A DNA stretch of 64,000 nt from Kordiimonas pumila (GCF_015240255.1 NZ_CP061205.1:3396501-3460500); one strand, 5' to 3'; shown: positions 27,496 through 35,720, counted from the first letter of the stretch. Notes: generated from the sequence alone by a model not told the origin. A program made the numbers and translations.

Positions 27496-29379
27496 TCAGA
27501 AGTTAGCACGTACACCAAAATAGCTGGCAATCCCGGGTGTACCATAGCCTAGAATTTGCTGATACTCTTCATCTAGCAGATTGTTGACCCGGCCATATAG
27601 CTCAATACTATCTGTCACCTTATAGGCCGCAGTTAGGTCTAGCCTTATCCAGCTGTCATTCGTGCGGTTGCCTGTATCCAGCTCATTGCCGTTATATGTA
27701 GCAGAAACCTGTGTAGACAGGCGGTCTGTTACATCCCAGTCAATCACGGCGTAAGCCTGATGCTTTGGCCTTCTAATAAGGCGCAGGTCCGTATCCCTGT
27801 CTTTGCTTGAAGCATATGTATAATTCGCAGCAAAAGTAACCGCACTGCTCAGAGCGGCATCAACAGAAAGCTCCACACCTTTTGACCGTGCACGGTCTAC
27901 GTTATCGTAGCCAATGGTGCTGGTATAAATGATCAGATCATCTGTTTTCTGGTCAAAATAGGTTGCAGCAAATTTCACTGTGCCGTCTAGCACCGTTTGC
28001 TCAACCCCTGCTTCCCAAGACTTTGCCCGTTCAGGCAACAAATTCACGTTCGGCTCTGTTTGCGCAACTGGATAGCAGTAAGTGCATATATAAGATAGCT
28101 GGTACAGGCTTGGTGCCTTAAAGCCCTCACCCCAGTTAGCAAATACCCGTGTGCCAATTTCAGCAAAATTATAGGATGCCCGCAGTTGCCCGTTTGTGCT
28201 GGAGCCAAAATCAGAATGATCATCAAGCCTAAGGCCCGCTGACAGTGATAAGCCGCCCTCTTCATAGGCCACAACACCAAAGACACTGTTGATATCCACT
28301 GTATTTGCCTGATCAGCAGGTTCTTTCAGCTTAATGTTTTCATGTTGCGCACCTGCTGTCAGTGACCATGCCTCTGTAAAGCTGTAAACGCCCAGATAAT
28401 CAAGGTTCAGGCGCTCGCCTTTGCCGGGATATGTGCCATATGCAGAAATGCTCTGCCGGGACAGGGCCGAATACTCGACAGACACCGTGTTATTAAACCG
28501 GCCATCCAGAAGGTCTGCCACCAGTTTACCACCCACCAGATATTCTTCTGACAAGGCTCTGTCTGGTCCGTCTGCAGGTTCATATGCACCAGAGGCCGGG
28601 TTAAAGGCAGAACTATCAACATCTGCGTGGCTATCTGTATAGCTACCAAACACTTCTGCCGTCACAAGGTCAGACAGGGCCGCATGCACGCGCGCGCGCA
28701 GCGTATAGCTGTTGTAGCCATCTTTTTCTGTGTTACCCGCAGCTTCATCTGCCACAGAAATACCGTCTGTTTCTACCGCGCTGCCAGACAAGACAAAGCC
28801 CAGCTTTTCACTACCTCCGCGCAGCGTAGCCCCACCGCGGAACGTATCAAAAGCGCCGTATTCGCCAAAAACGTTACCAGAAAAACCATCACCGTTTGCA
28901 CGTTTGGTGATGATGTTCACCACACCGCCAATGGCATCAGAACCATAAAGCACAGACTGCGGGCCTTTCAGCACTTCTATGCGTTCAATCGTGGCGGGGT
29001 CCAGCGTACCAAAGTTAAAACCGCCGCCGGGGGCAGACACATCATTCACCTGCACACCGTCGATCAGCACCACAGTTTGGTCGGTTGCGTTACCGCGAAT
29101 ACTAACAGTTGCCTGCGTGCCAAAACCACCATTCTGGTTAATCGATACACCCGGCAGGGTTTGAATGGCATCAAGCGCAAAGCTATATTGCCCGCGTGTA
29201 AGAGCTTCCTCGCTCATCACAGAAATACTGGCACCAACATCACTGATGTTTTGTTCGCGGCGCGATGCTGTTACAACAACTTCTTCCAAAGCAGCCTCGG
29301 CATATATAGCGCTTGAAGCTGTGAAAGTGGTGGAAGCCAATAGCAATATTTTTAATGTATCAGACATAATAAGTTTCAT
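27496..29379 (-). CDS. btuB: TonB-dependent vitamin B12 receptor
   Basis: The 627-residue protein has a signal peptide, a TonB box-like segment (LEEVVVTASRREQ), a plug domain ('SIRGNATDQTVVLIDGVQVND', 'IERIEVLKGPQSVLYGSDAIGGVVNIITK') and a 22-strand barrel ending in FGVRANF. The size and plug fit BtuB, and the cobalamin riboswitch upstream confirms the substrate class. Translation could start at 29379 or at the Met four codons inside. Confidence 0.93.
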   Translation of the reverse strand: MKLIMSDTLKILLLASTTFTASSAIYAEAALEEVVVTASRREQNISDVGASISVMSEEALTRGQYSFALDAIQTLPGVSINQNGGFGTQATVSIRGNATDQTVVLIDGVQVNDVSAPGGGFNFGTLDPATIERIEVLKGPQSVLYGSDAIGGVVNIITKRANGDGFSGNVFGEYGAFDTFRGGATLRGGSEKLGFVLSGSAVETDGISVADEAAGNTEKDGYNSYTLRARVHAALSDLVTAEVFGSYTDSHADVDSSAFNPASGAYEPADGPDRALSEEYLVGGKLVADLLDGRFNNTVSVEYSALSRQSISAYGTYPGKGERLNLDYLGVYSFTEAWSLTAGAQHENIKLKEPADQANTVDINSVFGVVAYEEGGLSLSAGLRLDDHSDFGSSTNGQLRASYNFAEIGTRVFANWGEGFKAPSLYQLSYICTYCYPVAQTEPNVNLLPERAKSWEAGVEQTVLDGTVKFAATYFDQKTDDLIIYTSTIGYDNVDRARSKGVELSVDAALSSAVTFAANYTYASSKDRDTDLRLIRRPKHQAYAVIDWDVTDRLSTQVSATYNGNELDTGNRTNDSWIRLDLTAAYKVTDSIELYGRVNNLLDEEYQQILGYGTPGIASYFGVRANF

Positions 29380-29432
29380 CCAACTGAGCCTAAAAGGCCG
29401 TCTTTTATAAAACTGTGGGGAGTTTGTCTGAT

Positions 29433-29495
29433 AAGGCCGGAACGGCCTTCTCCTTACAATCTCCGTGCACAGCGGCGATTGTCGCCGACACGGAG
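29433..29495 (-). promoter_or_regulatory. two stem-loops between the B12 riboswitch and btuB
   Basis: In the btuB leader, CTCCGTG...CACGGAG with an inner CGGCGA-TTG-TCGCCG stem spans 29461-29495, and AAGGCCG-GAA-CGGCCTT spans 29433-29449 (plus-strand letters). They lie about 40-100 bases after the aptamer on the transcript and about 55-115 bases before the start. They are the likely expression platform or a processing site. No U-run follows either stem, so simple rho-independent termination is not obvious. Confidence 0.5.
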
Positions 29496-29534
29496 GTCCG
29501 CTTCTGAGTGGTTAACCCGACCATCAGAAAGGCG

Positions 29535-29697
29535 ACTAGACGGCAGGTCTCCTGGCTTGTGGATCGATGTGCCTGGCATCCTTCCCGGTGATGTACACCA
29601 GTGGATAAATTGCCACGCACTCCTCACATACAGTTGCGGGTACAGCCACGGTTTTTAACCGTGTTCCCTCTTAGCGACTGGCATACACCAGCCGAAC
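29535..29697 (-). promoter_or_regulatory. cobalamin riboswitch
   Basis: On the minus strand this reads as a classic AdoCbl-type aptamer: AGAGGGAACACGGT near its 5' end, GCTGTACCCGCAACTGT in the core, a region with paired arms, and the B12-box form GCCAGGAGACCTGCC near the 3' end (29543-29557). It precedes btuB by about 155 bases and would shut the btuB-F-C-D-cobQ operon when adenosylcobalamin is plentiful. The rest of the gene-free stretch 29380-29794 (29700-29794) shows no other structure I can support. Confidence 0.95.
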
Positions 29698-29794
29698 CAT
29701 CTGGGGTGGCTATAATACATGTGAAGGGTGGAGGCAAGAGACACTTCGTTGCACTCAAAAATATCGCTTCCACAAAACATGTGACAACAAGATA

Positions 29795-30433
29795 CTACAT
29801 ATGGGGCTCTATAACCCAAACACTTTCCTCTGCAGCACATTTTCCTTTGAGGCCACCTTGCACTTGCTCCCTCGCAAGAAGCCTAAGCTTGTATGCGCTA
29901 CCGTAATGCTGCCTGACTTCTTCATCCGGCACGGAAAACGGAGGCCCTGCCATCTGGCTTTGGTCATATGTGTAAGTGATAGCCAGTTGCGGGGCTGTAT
30001 GTGTTATCATACATAAATGCTTTGTGTAGTGCGCCCGAACGGTTGCTGGCAAAGCCACAAGGGCTGCCCGGTCGTAGACAGCATCAACCTGCCCTAGCAG
30101 CTCTGCTGACAGGGCGAAAATATCCCCAACAAAAATATCAATATTTTCTGCACTGTATGTGGTCAGGGTACCATCTACCACATGCGGGGTTACGCCAAGT
30201 TCATCAAAAAGCTGCTTTACAGCCAGTTCACTTAGCTCTGCACCAACAACAGTGTAATTTCGGGAAAGGAGCCAGGCGATATCGCGTGTTTTACCACAAA
30301 GTGGCACAAAAACCCGCGCTGCCACAGGCAACGCTAGAGCGTTAAAGTGTTTTACAAGCTGCTCATTTGCCTGTCCTTCATGAAATGCAATATCGTTTTT
30401 TTGCCATTTATCTAACCAAAATTCATTTTCCAT
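29795..30433 (-). CDS. tpm: thiopurine S-methyltransferase family protein
   Basis: The 212-residue protein begins ENEFWLDKWQKNDIAFHEGQ, continues with 'RVFVPLCGKTRDIAWLLSRNYTVVGAELSELAVKQLF', and has 'VYDRAALVALPATVRAHY', all standard for bacterial TPMT. It uses S-adenosylmethionine. Bacterial TPMTs methylate selenite and tellurite species, and thiopurines in vitro. ATG at 30433 has AAAGG 7 bp upstream. It is divergent from a MerR regulator with CueR-like cysteines, so metal- or metalloid-responsive expression is likely. Confidence 0.92.
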   Translation of the reverse strand: MENEFWLDKWQKNDIAFHEGQANEQLVKHFNALALPVAARVFVPLCGKTRDIAWLLSRNYTVVGAELSELAVKQLFDELGVTPHVVDGTLTTYSAENIDIFVGDIFALSAELLGQVDAVYDRAALVALPATVRAHYTKHLCMITHTAPQLAITYTYDQSQMAGPPFSVPDEEVRQHYGSAYKLRLLAREQVQGGLKGKCAAEESVWVIEPHM

Positions 30434-30473
30434 CACGTAACCTTTCCGTGTTGATCTTTTCTGTGTTTGCACT

Positions 30474-30504
30474 AGTTTACAAGTTCAAGTTAACTTGAGG
30501 TCAA
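30474..30504 (-). promoter_or_regulatory. MerR-type promoter of tpm with a palindromic operator in a 19-bp spacer
   Basis: On the minus strand, -35 TTGACC (30499-30504) and -10 TAAACT (30474-30479) are separated by 19 bp, the over-long spacing typical of MerR-activated promoters. The spacer contains the perfect palindrome TCAAGTTAACTTGA (30485-30498). It would drive tpm, whose start is 41 bp downstream. It also sits 7-26 bp before merR, so MerR binding should repress its own gene. Confidence 0.75.
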
Positions 30505-30510
30505 GAGAAA

Positions 30511-30948
30511 ATGGTTAGTACAGCGGTTATTGATATTAGTGAGGTTTCCAAACTATCCGGATTACCCGCTTCAACACTGCGATTTTATGAAGAGAAAAGG
30601 CTCATACATTCGATCGGACGACGGGGTCTGCGACGGCTTTTTCCAGCCACTATTATGGAAAGGCTGGCGCTTATTACATTAGGGCGCAAGGCCGGTTTTT
30701 CGCTAGATGATATCGCCCGCATGTTTGCTCCTGACGGCACGCCCAAAATTAACAGAGAGCAATTGGTTGCCAAAGCTCATGAACTGGACCGCACAATCAA
30801 ACAGCTTGAAACAATGAGGGATGGTTTGCAGCATGCTGCACTGTGCACGGCCCCAAGCCACATGGAATGCCCAAAATTCCAGCGCTTACTCAAGGCCGCT
30901 AGCAAAAAAAGCACATATGCCCCTCAAAAGAACCTTGAAAAGTTCTAG
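30511..30948 (+). CDS. MerR family regulator with C-X7-C effector motif
   Basis: This 145-residue regulator has the MerR winged helix (ISEVSKLSGLPASTLRFYEEKRL), a dimerisation helix (about 80-110) and a C-terminal loop with C112 and C120 (CTAPSHMEC). The C-X7-C spacing and position equal those of CueR, which binds Cu(I)/Ag(I)/Au(I). Other MerR groups also carry paired cysteines here, so the effector is open. It is divergent from tpm across a MerR-type promoter. Confidence 0.85.
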   Translation: MVSTAVIDISEVSKLSGLPASTLRFYEEKRLIHSIGRRGLRRLFPATIMERLALITLGRKAGFSLDDIARMFAPDGTPKINREQLVAKAHELDRTIKQLETMRDGLQHAALCTAPSHMECPKFQRLLKAASKKSTYAPQKNLEKF

Positions 30949-30981
30949 CCATCTACCTTAGCTACTTAAAAATACAAAGCC

Positions 30982-31647
30982 TTACAAGCTTATTAGCGGG
31001 TTAAAGCCATTAAGGCGGTACCATCCTGCAATCGAAAAACGATCTCGGTTTGTAGGCAATACTTCATGTGGGAAGTCTTCGCTCAGAAACACAGCAATAG
31101 TGCCAAAAGTGGGTGCAATGCGCATAAGCTCGGTTGTGCCCTCAGGGTCATATAACACCAGTTCGCCGCCATCACCCGGCATCCAGTCAGGGTTTAAGTA
31201 TACAACAACCGAAACAACCCTGTTTGCTTCCCCTTTAAAGGCATCCTGGTGTTGAGCATAAAAGCCACCTTCAGGATAATGTGCATAATGGCTTTCAAAG
31301 GAAAAAAGGCCTAAAAATAAATGCTTATTCAAATAAGCTTGCAAATTTTCTGCCCAGTCAAGCCATGCTTTTCCAGCTACAGAAGCACCTGTTATCCAGC
31401 ATATCTGATCGCGGCGAATGTCAGAGTCTACGGTATGGTTTGCGGCGCGGCCAACACCTGCCTCCCTAAACTTAACCGGTGGCATCTCGCCCACTTGCTG
31501 CCATAACAATGCAGAAAGCGCAGACGGTAGCGCACCAGGCTGGCAGCTATAGCCCTTATCCTGAATATCATCAGCAATTGATGCAAACAACAGGCACGCG
31601 TCGCCAGTGTCAAGCGCGCCCGTGCCCTCAAGAAAAAAATGCTCCAT
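30982..31647 (-). CDS. 2OG-Fe(II) oxygenase family protein
   Basis: The 221-residue protein has the jelly-roll oxygenase signature. H133 and D135 in YAQHQDAF, H194 in FPHEVLP and R203 in RFSIAGW supply the iron and 2-oxoglutarate ligands. Surrounding 'VVSVVVYLNPDW...GGELVLYD' is typical of prolyl-4-hydroxylase-like SM-20/EGL-9 members. AGGG precedes the ATG. The substrate is unknown; bacterial relatives hydroxylate proteins such as EF-Tu or act on small molecules. It converges with merR. Confidence 0.85.
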   Translation of the reverse strand: MEHFFLEGTGALDTGDACLLFASIADDIQDKGYSCQPGALPSALSALLWQQVGEMPPVKFREAGVGRAANHTVDSDIRRDQICWITGASVAGKAWLDWAENLQAYLNKHLFLGLFSFESHYAHYPEGGFYAQHQDAFKGEANRVVSVVVYLNPDWMPGDGGELVLYDPEGTTELMRIAPTFGTIAVFLSEDFPHEVLPTNRDRFSIAGWYRLNGFNPLISL

Positions 31648-31703
31648 TTTACCCTAAGAAACCCCAAAACAGCGCACGGAAGACCATGCGGCTGGCATAT
31701 CAC

Positions 31704-31724
31704 TGGTTCCAAGCTATGGAACCA
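31704..31724. promoter_or_regulatory. short inverted repeat upstream of the oxygenase gene
   Basis: TGGTTCC and GGAACCA are perfect inverted 7-mers separated by AAGCTAT. The site is 57 bp before the oxygenase start and after the binding-protein gene. It could be an operator or a weak terminator; no T-run follows. Confidence 0.35.
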
Positions 31725-31777
31725 TGTTACCGCCTTAATCGCATATAGAAACAGGCTGGTCTATTATTCTTTACTCG

Positions 31778-32662
31778 CTAATCATGAAAATTATGCCAGT
31801 ACTGGTCGGGTATAGCCTGTACCTTTTCACTTAGCAGCGGGTTCGCAAGCTCAAAAACATGTTTTGGATGATCGCCAACAAGTTTTTGCGCCTCTTTATA
31901 AAAACCCGCCTTCATGAAAATTTCCATGAATTTACCATTCTCATAAAGGCGCTTTAACCCCTGCTCAATGATAGCGGCTCTTACTGTATCGTCTTTCGCT
32001 AAATAGAAAAAATGGTCAAATTTGTAATATAATAAAATATTCTTCTCTATCACCAGTCGCTCGGCAAGCGGATCATCTTTTAACATATCAAGTTCAACAG
32101 AAACCTCGCTCAGCCCGCGCGGAAAAGCCGTAAAACGGCCATACATAAGCATTGGCCATAAATAGGGGTGGTCACCCGTAAACACTTTAAATCCAGCAGC
32201 TTTCAGTATCTTCGTATCAGGCCAGTATGTACCAGACCCCACATCAATATTCTGAATTATATCATCTAGGCTGGAAATGTTTTTTAAAAGATGCAGGTTT
32301 TCATCCTTAAGCACCATCATACGGTATCCGAGCAAGCCGCGCGTTAAGGGTATATCCACTTGTGCATAAGATTGCTCCCGCTCTATACTATGACCGGTAT
32401 AGAGCACATTGATTATGCCGTTCTCTTTTTTAAGCGATCTAAAAGCGCGCTGCTGAGGTATCTGTTCAGGAAAACGGTAAGTTGTCAGGGTGTGATCGCC
32501 GTCAGCCTCTTTCAGGGCAGCTTCAAGGAGTGTCGGGAAATACTCATCGTCCCCCAAACGCAAGATAAACTCTTCAGCAAACAAACTACCGGGAAAGCAC
32601 AGTAATAGAAGGAACACCCTGATCACCAGCAAACGCACATATACCAACACATGCCCAAGCAT
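31778..32662 (-). CDS. periplasmic substrate-binding-like protein
   Basis: The 294-residue protein has a signal peptide (VIRVFLLLLCFPGSLFAEE). The two-lobe layout resembles family 3 solute-binding proteins: 'LLEAALKEADGDHTLTTYRFPEQIPQQRAFRSLKKENGIINVLYTG' (key part PQQRAFRSL), then 'SLDDIIQNIDVGSGTYWPD' and 'VERLVIEKNILLYYKFDHFFYL'-type segments late on. No transporter genes adjoin it, so it may act as a sensor-type binding protein or be an orphan. AAAGGG precedes the ATG. Specific ligand not predictable. Confidence 0.65.
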   Translation of the reverse strand: MLGHVLVYVRLLVIRVFLLLLCFPGSLFAEEFILRLGDDEYFPTLLEAALKEADGDHTLTTYRFPEQIPQQRAFRSLKKENGIINVLYTGHSIEREQSYAQVDIPLTRGLLGYRMMVLKDENLHLLKNISSLDDIIQNIDVGSGTYWPDTKILKAAGFKVFTGDHPYLWPMLMYGRFTAFPRGLSEVSVELDMLKDDPLAERLVIEKNILLYYKFDHFFYLAKDDTVRAAIIEQGLKRLYENGKFMEIFMKAGFYKEAQKLVGDHPKHVFELANPLLSEKVQAIPDQYWHNFHD

Positions 32663-32801
32663 GATGACCCTTTACTAACGCCACAAACAGATGAAGAAAT
32701 AACCAGTACGATCTTACTTCATTGCAATATTAATGCCTTAAACTCAATAAGGTCGTCAACCTGTTGCTCCATGTGGAAAAGGTAAACCAGCCCGGACAAG
32801 A

Positions 32802-33269
32802 TCATTTTGTTGGCTTAACCGCAATTTTAGTGGTGTTTTTCCATGCGGTGAGAGCAATGGAGGAATTTATTTCGCGTACGCCTTCAATTTGCGACAAGCT
32901 ATTCCAGAAAAAGTCCTCATAAGCCTGTACATCTTTCACGCGGATTTTAAGGAAAAAATCCACGTCGCCCATCAGGGTATGGCACTCGATCACTTCGGGA
33001 AAACTTTTCACCTTGTCAATGAAATGTGGCAAGCTATCGCGGCTGTGAGCCTGCATTTTAACCTGCGCTATCACCATAACGCCAAGCCCAGCCTTTTCCG
33101 GATCCAGAATAATAGTATGGCGTTTGATAACACCATCATCTGTTAGTTTTTGGATGCGCCGCCACACAGCGGACCGGCTTGAAGCCACCTTGTCTGCTAA
33201 ATCATTAAGGGGAATAGTGGCATCATCCTGCAAGATATTCAGGATGCGTGCATCAAGATCGTCTATCAT
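32802..33269 (-). CDS. Lrp/AsnC family transcriptional regulator
   Basis: The 155-residue protein has an N-terminal helix-turn-helix (LNDLADKVASSRSAVWRRIQKL) and a C-terminal RAM/ligand domain (GVMVIAQVKMQAHSRDSLPHF, then VIECHTLMGDVDFFLKIRVKD). Members sense amino acids and control their metabolism or export. It is divergent from a gene for a stand-alone ACT-domain protein (137 bp between starts), which suggests a functional pair. Confidence 0.92.
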   Translation of the reverse strand: MIDDLDARILNILQDDATIPLNDLADKVASSRSAVWRRIQKLTDDGVIKRHTIILDPEKAGLGVMVIAQVKMQAHSRDSLPHFIDKVKSFPEVIECHTLMGDVDFFLKIRVKDVQAYEDFFWNSLSQIEGVREINSSIALTAWKNTTKIAVKPTK

Positions 33270-33406
33270 ACGGTACTTATTTCCACATTAAAACCATAAT
33301 ATGAAATATTTTCTCACATAAACCTTATTTTGTCAAATTATAGGGAACACATTCCACATTATTGCGGCTATTTTCCTGTCAACAAATAACCAAACGGAGA
33401 CGACCC

Positions 33407-33673
33407 ATGGTATTAAGAGGTAAAACCCGGACCAGATTTTCAGTGCAGGCTGATTATGAGGTCAGCACACTTTCGCGCGTTCTTGAGCTTTTTAGCGTTC
33501 GCGGTGTGCCGTATTATAACATGTCCGCGCGCCAAACAGATAATGGCCAGCAATGGATTGAGCTGGATTGCAGCGATGTGGAAGACCAGAATACAAACCT
33601 TTTGATGAATAAAATTCGCCAAATTGTGACCGTAAGGGCTGTGCGCGTTGAAACACTGGTTCTTGCCCACTAA
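33407..33673 (+). CDS. small stand-alone ACT-domain protein (IlvM-like)
   Basis: The 88-residue protein reads FSVQADYEVSTLSRVLELFSVRGVPYYNMSA, then a beta-strand IELDCSD and helix TNLLMNKIRQIVTVRAVRVE, which is the beta-alpha-beta-beta-alpha-beta order of an ACT domain. It resembles IlvM, the small regulatory subunit of acetolactate synthase II. No ilv large-subunit gene is nearby. ATG at 33407 has GGAG 8 bp upstream; the frame stays open to 33362. It is divergent from Lrp/AsnC. Confidence 0.65.
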   Translation: MVLRGKTRTRFSVQADYEVSTLSRVLELFSVRGVPYYNMSARQTDNGQQWIELDCSDVEDQNTNLLMNKIRQIVTVRAVRVETLVLAH

Positions 33674-33727
33674 CTGCCCCGTTAAGAAAATTGAACTGTT
33701 ATTCCGCCTCCCCCCATGCGGAATATA

Positions 33728-33764
33728 AAAAGGCGACCTCGCACAGCCTGCGGTGTCGCCTTTT
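33728..33764 (+). terminator. bidirectional terminator
   Basis: AAAAGGCGAC (33728-33737) and GTCGCCTTTT (33755-33764) form a perfect 10-bp stem with a 17-base loop, T-rich on both strands. It lies between the converging ACT-protein and cytochrome c genes. Confidence 0.85.
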
Positions 33765-33789
33765 AATATATACACCGGTTGGCAGGCTA

Positions 33790-34164
33790 TTAGCCGCCGT
33801 TTGCTTCCAAATAAGCAAGAAGATCGGTAATTTCCTCTGGTTTCCTGAGGCCAACAAACGCCATTTTCGTGCCCTTAACATAGGTACGCGGTGACTGCAG
33901 GTACGCCGCCAAAGTTTCCTCGTTCCAGACAATAGCCGCATCAACCATTGCTTTTGAATATTTATAGCCTTCAACCGTACCGGACGTGCGGCCCATAACA
34001 CCGTGCAAAGAAGGTCCCATCATCATTTGGCCTTCCTCAAGGGAGTGACATGCCTTGCATTTACGAAAAACCCGTTCGCCTTTTTCCACATCACCGTCTG
34101 CCGCTGCGGGCAAAGCAAGATGTGCAACAAAACCAATTGCCACTAACATGCGTGCTAATTTCAT
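33790..34164 (-). CDS. cytochrome c (class I, c2/c550-like)
   Basis: The 124-residue precursor has a signal peptide ending PAAADG. Heme binding is at C36-K-A-C39-H40 and the sixth ligand is M101 in GTKMAFVG. Mature size (about 100 residues) and 'GPSLHGVMGRTSGTVEGYKYSKAM' match soluble mitochondrial-type cytochrome c / c2, an electron carrier between bc1 and terminal oxidases. It could feed the oxidases of this organism. The gene stands alone. Confidence 0.93.
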   Translation of the reverse strand: MKLARMLVAIGFVAHLALPAAADGDVEKGERVFRKCKACHSLEEGQMMMGPSLHGVMGRTSGTVEGYKYSKAMVDAAIVWNEETLAAYLQSPRTYVKGTKMAFVGLRKPEEITDLLAYLEANGG

Positions 34165-34290
34165 CGTCTGTTACCTTTCCAACTCGATAGAGTTATAACA
34201 TGCGCGGCAAGATAAAGACCCTGCACGCAAGCGTCCAGAAAAAACCTTATGTCGCGACAATTCGACACAAGCTACACCCACAAAGAAGAC

Positions 34291-34318
34291 AAAAAAAAGC
34301 CGTAGCAAAGCTACGGCT
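34291..34318 (-). terminator. terminator of the T2SS operon
   Basis: AGCCGTAGC-AAA-GCTACGGCT is a perfect 9-bp stem at 34298-34318. On the minus strand it is followed by a run of eight T (34291-34298). It lies 155 bp past the last gene of the gsp operon. The rest of the gap 34165-34472 holds the presumed cytochrome promoter but no box I can name with confidence. Confidence 0.85.
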
Positions 34319-34472
34319 AAAGAGTTTATGCTGTATAGAAACTCCGGGCATCTTAAGTGGACGGCATACACAGTCAACAGCCTCAAGGCCGCGTCACAAA
34401 AAATTCAAGGATTTGAAATATTTAGGGCTGTTATTCGCCAGTTTTATGACAGTTAACAGTCAATTTAGTGTC

Positions 34473-34967
34473 TTATTTACAACCAATCGCACCAGCAACG
34501 GGCAAAGAGGCTGACCAGCCACTTTTTTCGCGCAGAGTCAAGGTACCAGATGGTACCTTCAAACCTTGCCTCAGGCTCTTATCTTTTTCGGCATGAATAG
34601 CCAGAGTGATTTCCATATCCCCTGACAAAAAAGATTGCTGCTCGTGGAATGACGCGCCAATCAGCTTCTCTTTTGATCGAAGTTTCAGTGCTGCTCGCTG
34701 GCCGTCAAGGATCATAAGTGCGGCATCCTCTGCAGACCGCTGAAAATAAATCAGGGGCGCGTCTTCGCGGCGAAGCCACAAAAACAAGCCACACTCGCCT
34801 GCCTGCAATTTCTGCTGTGCAACAATACCAATACGAGAAAGAACTTCATCGTTTCCCAGCGTTTTAGATTCTGCCGCAGCCATGGAAACACTTTGGCTTG
34901 GTGCTTTTTTTTCAGCCCCACATGCCGCCAAAAACACCATCAAAACCATTGCAACACTATGTTTCAC
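34473..34967 (-). CDS. putative lipoprotein at the end of the T2SS operon
   Basis: The 164-residue protein has a short signal peptide and lipobox LAAC (mature Cys at about residue 16) followed by GAEKK. One domain follows, with two further cysteines (AGECGLFLWLRRED and the last residues GCK) that could form a disulfide. I do not recognise a named family. Start is GTG with GGGGA 6 bp upstream, 9 bp after the gspN stop, so it is the last gene of the gsp operon. Its position makes it a candidate pilotin or accessory lipoprotein; this is inference. Confidence 0.65.
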   Translation of the reverse strand: MKHSVAMVLMVFLAACGAEKKAPSQSVSMAAAESKTLGNDEVLSRIGIVAQQKLQAGECGLFLWLRREDAPLIYFQRSAEDAALMILDGQRAALKLRSKEKLIGASFHEQQSFLSGDMEITLAIHAEKDKSLRQGLKVPSGTLTLREKSGWSASLPVAGAIGCK

Positions 34968-34976
34968 ATCGTTCCC

Positions 34977-35720
34977 CTATGGTTTCAGGCTAAACTGCAG
35001 TGTGCCCTTATACGCCGTGCCGTCATACTGCAAGCCTGCCACTCCGGCAACTGCTCGCATGCCTTCATCTGCCGATATTACTGGTATAACAGTAATATCG
35101 GCAGATGCCATACCTTGTTGATTAACACTAACAGGAATTTCAACCCGCATTCCATCATCGCTACCTGCAAGGTCCAGCTTGATGCCCATATCCGTGCAAA
35201 CACCCATCCCTGAAAGAACAGGCGCATCGCCGCCAAGCTGCCTGAGCATATCTTGCAGAAAAGTGGTTTCAAGCTGGAAACTACCGCTCATACACTCGCC
35301 TGTATCACTAAACACCAGTGTTGTTGCCTGAATATGGGTTGTTGGCAAAAAGCGAACACCATACAAACCAATGGCTTTTGAAAACTGCCCCTGTAGTTCG
35401 TTCACCGAATATGTACCCCCCGATGAAACAAAGGTTGCCATACCGCGCACATCGCGCCCGTTTACAGTTGCCCGTGTTACTAAATCACCAGCCAACAAAG
35501 GCCAAAAGCCTGTTTCCAGCGTGACATTTTCAAGCATAATACCGTTTACGGTCAAAGCACGGGCACGAGCCTGCCATAGGGTGCCTTCAAAAGTGCCAGA
35601 AACCTGAGAAATGTTTGAGAAAACAAAGGATGCAGGCGCCTGCAAGACAACAAAAAACACGAACGCCACAAAACCAAGCAACACCAAAAACCAGTTTTTA
35701 AGAGGTAGAGAACGCATCAT
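34977..35720 (-). CDS. gspN: type II secretion system protein N
   Basis: The 247-residue protein has an N-terminal membrane segment (WFLVLLGFVAFVFFVVLQAPA) and a periplasmic beta-rich domain containing 'VSGTFEGTLWQARARALTVNG' and 'GTAYKGTLQFSL', typical of GspN. Its role in secretion is accessory. It overlaps gspM by 4 bp. Confidence 0.85.
   Translation of the reverse strand: MMRSLPLKNWFLVLLGFVAFVFFVVLQAPASFVFSNISQVSGTFEGTLWQARARALTVNGIMLENVTLETGFWPLLAGDLVTRATVNGRDVRGMATFVSSGGTYSVNELQGQFSKAIGLYGVRFLPTTHIQATTLVFSDTGECMSGSFQLETTFLQDMLRQLGGDAPVLSGMGVCTDMGIKLDLAGSDDGMRVEIPVSVNQQGMASADITVIPVISADEGMRAVAGVAGLQYDGTAYKGTLQFSLKP

Noticed and set aside
28627-29316. 229-codon plus-strand frame inside btuB
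   Set aside because: Antisense of the plug and barrel; no ribosome-binding site and no recognisable domain.
33440-33775. Minus-strand frame over the ACT gene
   Set aside because: It crosses the bidirectional terminator and has no start signal; the plus-strand ACT protein has a good ribosome-binding site.
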